Positions 62,701 through 64,000 of a stretch of 64,000 bases of DNA are shown in pieces. The translations under genes were made by a program, and so were the position numbers. The stretch spans positions 197,501 through 261,500 of the forward strand of contig NC_006686.1 in the NCBI RefSeq assembly GCF_000091045.1, read 5' to 3'. The notes below the pieces were generated by a model. That model worked only from the letters and a program-made list of their open reading frames with translations. It was not told the DNA's origin and ran no database searches. The DNA comes from Cryptococcus deneoformans JEC21. Taxonomy: Eukaryota > Basidiomycota > Tremellomycetes > Tremellales > Cryptococcaceae. The first letter of the stretch is position 1. Each line of letters begins with the position of its first letter.

Positions 62701-64000
62701 AATGCTTGGGAAATCGGCTACATCACCCAGTTTGTCACAAAAAACTTCTGCAAAGTCGTTCTTGAGTTGTGCAATGATCTCGGCGTAGGAAGCAGTTTCA
62801 GCCGCACCGAGAGAGACAGAATTTGATGAAGGAATCGCCGAAAATTTGGTGGTTATCGCCGAAGGCTGAGGCGCGACAGGAGTTTGCGAAACTTTTGACT
62901 TGTGAAAAATTTTGGAGTGAGGTGTGGGAACGGTGACGTCTTCGTTTGGCGCAGCAGCAGTTGTCGAAACTTTTGACTTGTGAAAAATTTTGGAGTGGCG
63001 CATGGGAACGGTGACGTCAGTCCCGGCGAGAGGAGAAATTTTCGCATCATGAGAAACTGGTGGGGGAGTCGTGGGAACGGCGACATCATTGCCGGTGAGA
63101 ACTTTCCCAGAGCTGCTCAAGAGACGCCGAAAAAGAGGACTTTGATCAAGTAGATGATAGCGCTTGCAGAAATTGAGACCCAAGATCCCATCATATGTAC
63201 CGTTCAACTCCATGACAACTCCTTCGCCTGAATATATTGCATGTCGAACCCTAAACGTTCCACTCGTCACATCTCTGACTACCGGCCCAGGTTTCCCACC
63301 AGCCAACCGCACAGTACGCTCCACTGCGTCCTTTCGGACTTTCCAACCTAGTCTAGCTACCACTGACGGATCAAAGAAAGATGTACCAGCGCCCGTGTCG
63401 AGGAGAAATCGGAGAGGAGGGGGAGGGGCAATCGAGGTACGTCCGTCAGCGGCAGCAGAGGCTTGAATGACTAGAGGAGGATGAAACAGTGCGTACGAGG
63501 TCTCGTCTGAGTCAATAGACGTCTCAAGCTGGAGATGATCGTCAAGCTGACTGGTAAGTTCTTGGATGAGAACCTCGTGGTTGTCGACGTGGCGAGAGTT
63601 GACACGCGTAGGACCACGGCGGTTGGGACAGGTTTTGAAGTTGTGGCCCACCTTGCGGCAGTCCTTGCATCGGTTTTCTTTGGCGAAAAGTTCGCGAATG
63701 TGTTTACCGGCAGGAGAGAGATAGTAAGGTAGGGGGTTTTGAGCTTGATAATAGTGACTGATTGGATGAGCCAGGTGCGGTTGGGTCTGCGAGGTGACCG
63801 AGGCTTGAGGTTTGATGCGAGCATGAGTGGGTTGATCCCGGTTCTCCAAATACTTGACAACTGTCAGTTCTAACAGGTTGCGTACCTCGTCCAAGCTTCC
63901 ATTCCTGAACTCCGGCGTCGTCATCAAACGAATGAATAATGGCTCGGGACAAGCGCCGCGGTAAAGGGTGGCCATAGAGGTGTCACTGGGATAGAGGTCA
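59707..64000 (-). CDS. element W gag-pol polyprotein, partial (runs off window)
   Basis: Open from the window edge to the stop at 59,707, more than 1,430 codons. The frame continues right of the in-frame ATG at 63,975 (DLYPSDTSMATLYRGACPE, matching Y gag around residue 200), so the real start is outside. Zinc knuckle CKDCRKVGHNFKTC is at about 63,640. The protease is FLLDTGAGTSFFDP. RT has CDFRALNNQTVPDMYPMG and CEAYVDDIIIWG (about 62,180). RNase H is FLTTDASKVGMGAWIG (about 61,650). Integrase has AHLGIEKTVEVLRDSYFWEG, MDFVGPLPSAGG, SDRDALFTSRFW and GTSERSNKT. The chromodomain-like tail runs from LLQILDDREFRGRRQLRVVF to FQSLYEEYLGPDDLAI. Related to Y but distinct. No lesion is seen. Confidence 0.92.
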   Translation of the reverse strand, partial: DLYPSDTSMATLYRGACPEPLFIRLMTTPEFRNGSLDEVRNLLELTVVKYLENRDQPTHARIKPQASVTSQTQPHLAHPISHYYQAQNPLPYYLSPAGKHIRELFAKENRCKDCRKVGHNFKTCPNRRGPTRVNSRHVDNHEVLIQELTSQLDDHLQLETSIDSDETSYALFHPPLVIQASAAADGRTSIAPPPPLRFLLDTGAGTSFFDPSVVARLGWKVRKDAVERTVRLAGGKPGPVVRDVTSGTFRVRHAIYSGEGVVMELNGTYDGILGLNFCKRYHLLDQSPLFRRLLSSSGKVLTGNDVAVPTTPPPVSHDAKISPLAGTDVTVPMRHSKIFHKSKVSTTAAAPNEDVTVPTPHSKIFHKSKVSQTPVAPQPSAITTKFSAIPSSNSVSLGAAETASYAEIIAQLKNDFAEVFCDKLGDVADFPSITKTKSGVRFEIILKPNATPSHAAPYRVPETLLPRFREMIAEHLNAGRLRYSSSPWASPAFLVKKPNGQHRLVCDFRALNNQTVPDMYPMGNIQDILHRAARRGNLFAKLDCKDAFFQTLMKDDDIHKTAITTPLGLLEWVVMPQGIRNAPAAQQRRINEALQGLAGECCEAYVDDIIIWGTDSEDLRRNCVSVLAALRRSGLRCSREKSQFYLTETSFLGHVIRPGQILPDPTKIARIEQFPHPTTPKALHSFLGLLNYLREFIPSLATHASVLHACLPPNTAAEKAYYRHLKEHKGRLQESWQGWRWNYGPKERVAFDALRRAVSTVPCLTTIDYDAVKAGTLKVFLTTDASKVGMGAWIGVSTTKENAQPVAYDSRSFNSAQRNYSTHERELLAIVHSLDHWRPFLYGIPVYAFTDHFTLKWFLGQRNLSSRQIRWLDILKDFDVRIEYIKGEHNVLADHLSRHIGSDTLPPTDPALPEPDNCILAPVVTFAPTLAPELIRTIAQGYDRENLFKDWLADPTTAPGVSTIPHDTHTLLLLDNRLCIPDVDTLHEDLMHQAHEGTAAHLGIEKTVEVLRDSYFWEGLVGDVREFVRACHSCQQANASTKKPVGPLHPLPVPRDKFDDIAMDFVGPLPSAGGHDYLLTITDWLTGFIELVPCSTTLNARDLALLFWNCWVSRYGLPLSITSDRDALFTSRFWTTLWDEQGVRLKMSTAFHPQTDGTSERSNKTVGQLLRSWVNRQGTSWAKFLPRISQAMNNTVRRSTGYSPIQLVFGRRLRTLPGIARPPPFTRESVPTRADWTAAAAQQDLFLADAQDNLVLAKHRMATQANRHRRSEIIYNVGDWVWLDTRNRLKEFKSGDGDFRAAKFFPRFQGSYKVLAAHSNRSVYTLDLPDSPSGSYTKFHANLLKPYLSSSRFHQTSPLTSSAPSSPSSSSSPRLLQILDDREFRGRRQLRVVFSGNGPTGQWRYLDDLRPLAGFQSLYEEYLGPDDLAI
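62886..63040 (-). repeat. in-frame tandem duplication in element W
   Basis: A 78-bp unit is present twice between the protease and RT of W, encoding DVTVP-x-x-HSKIFHKSKVS twice (26-residue period). It probably sits in a linker. Confidence 0.8.

Noticed and set aside
1..64000. CRISPR arrays, bacterial-type operons, riboswitches, rRNA or tRNA genes
   Set aside because: Introns and gene content are eukaryotic; no regularly spaced short repeats and no recognisable rRNA were seen. No tRNA was identified by eye, though a tRNA scan would be needed to exclude one.

Overview
The window looks like a chromosome segment of a basidiomycete yeast of the Tremellales (Cryptococcus/Kwoniella type). Three things suggest this: compact genes cut by many 40-90 nt GT-AG introns, fungal gene content (TRAPP subunit Trs23, allantoinase, ROG1-like lipase, exo-1,3-beta-glucanase, DIS3/Rrp44), and a retrotransposon block dominated by Ty3 elements. 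The species assignment is inference. All exon models were built by hand from splice signals and frame continuity.

Region 1 (1-19,448) is ordinary gene-dense euchromatin with nine host genes. In order they are: TRS23 (+, start just left of the window), an NmrA/SDR-like oxidoreductase (-), CPD1-like cyclic phosphodiesterase (+), allantoinase DAL1 (+), PA2G4/Cdb4-like protein (+), a ROG1/DUF676 lipase (+), an unrecognised 500-aa protein (-), a mitochondrial-type J protein (+), a 13-exon GH5 exo-beta-1,3-glucanase (-) and the exosome nuclease DIS3 (-), counting TRS23 as partial. They do not form one pathway.

Region 2 (19,449 to about 31,250) begins abruptly upstream of DIS3. It holds decayed elements only: a KDZ transposase, a CACTA/Tnp2 transposase, a Helitron-like remnant, a Tc1/mariner-like non-autonomous element with perfect terminal inverted repeats and TA flanks, and solo LTRs of three families, several with perfect 5-bp target-site duplications (TSDs). 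One solo LTR sits inside another.

Region 3 (31,255-64,000) is a nested stack of LTR retrotransposons. A broken Ty1/copia element is followed by Ty3 elements of four kinds, named here Y (LTR1, about 500 bp), X (LTR2, 590 bp), Z (LTR3, 943 bp) and W (LTR4, about 402 bp). A full-length Z element (43,368-50,798, TSD ATAGT, one uninterrupted 1652-aa gag-pol frame) sits inside X. X is also split by a solo LTR1 (TSD AGACG) and a solo LTR2 (TSD GGGGT). X in turn lies between two nearly identical, oppositely oriented Y+LTR2 blocks, giving an inverted repeat with about 3.5-kb arms and a 12.5-kb loop. LTR1 copies with unmatched flanks separate shuffled Y and Z fragments on both sides. W runs off the right edge with its frame open.

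The 44.5 kb without a convincing housekeeping gene, packed with nested chromovirus-like Ty3 elements, is the layout described for regional centromeres in Cryptococcus. The window therefore probably shows one edge of a centromere or another heterochromatic block. Element Y also carries a sequence match suggesting self-primed reverse transcription.
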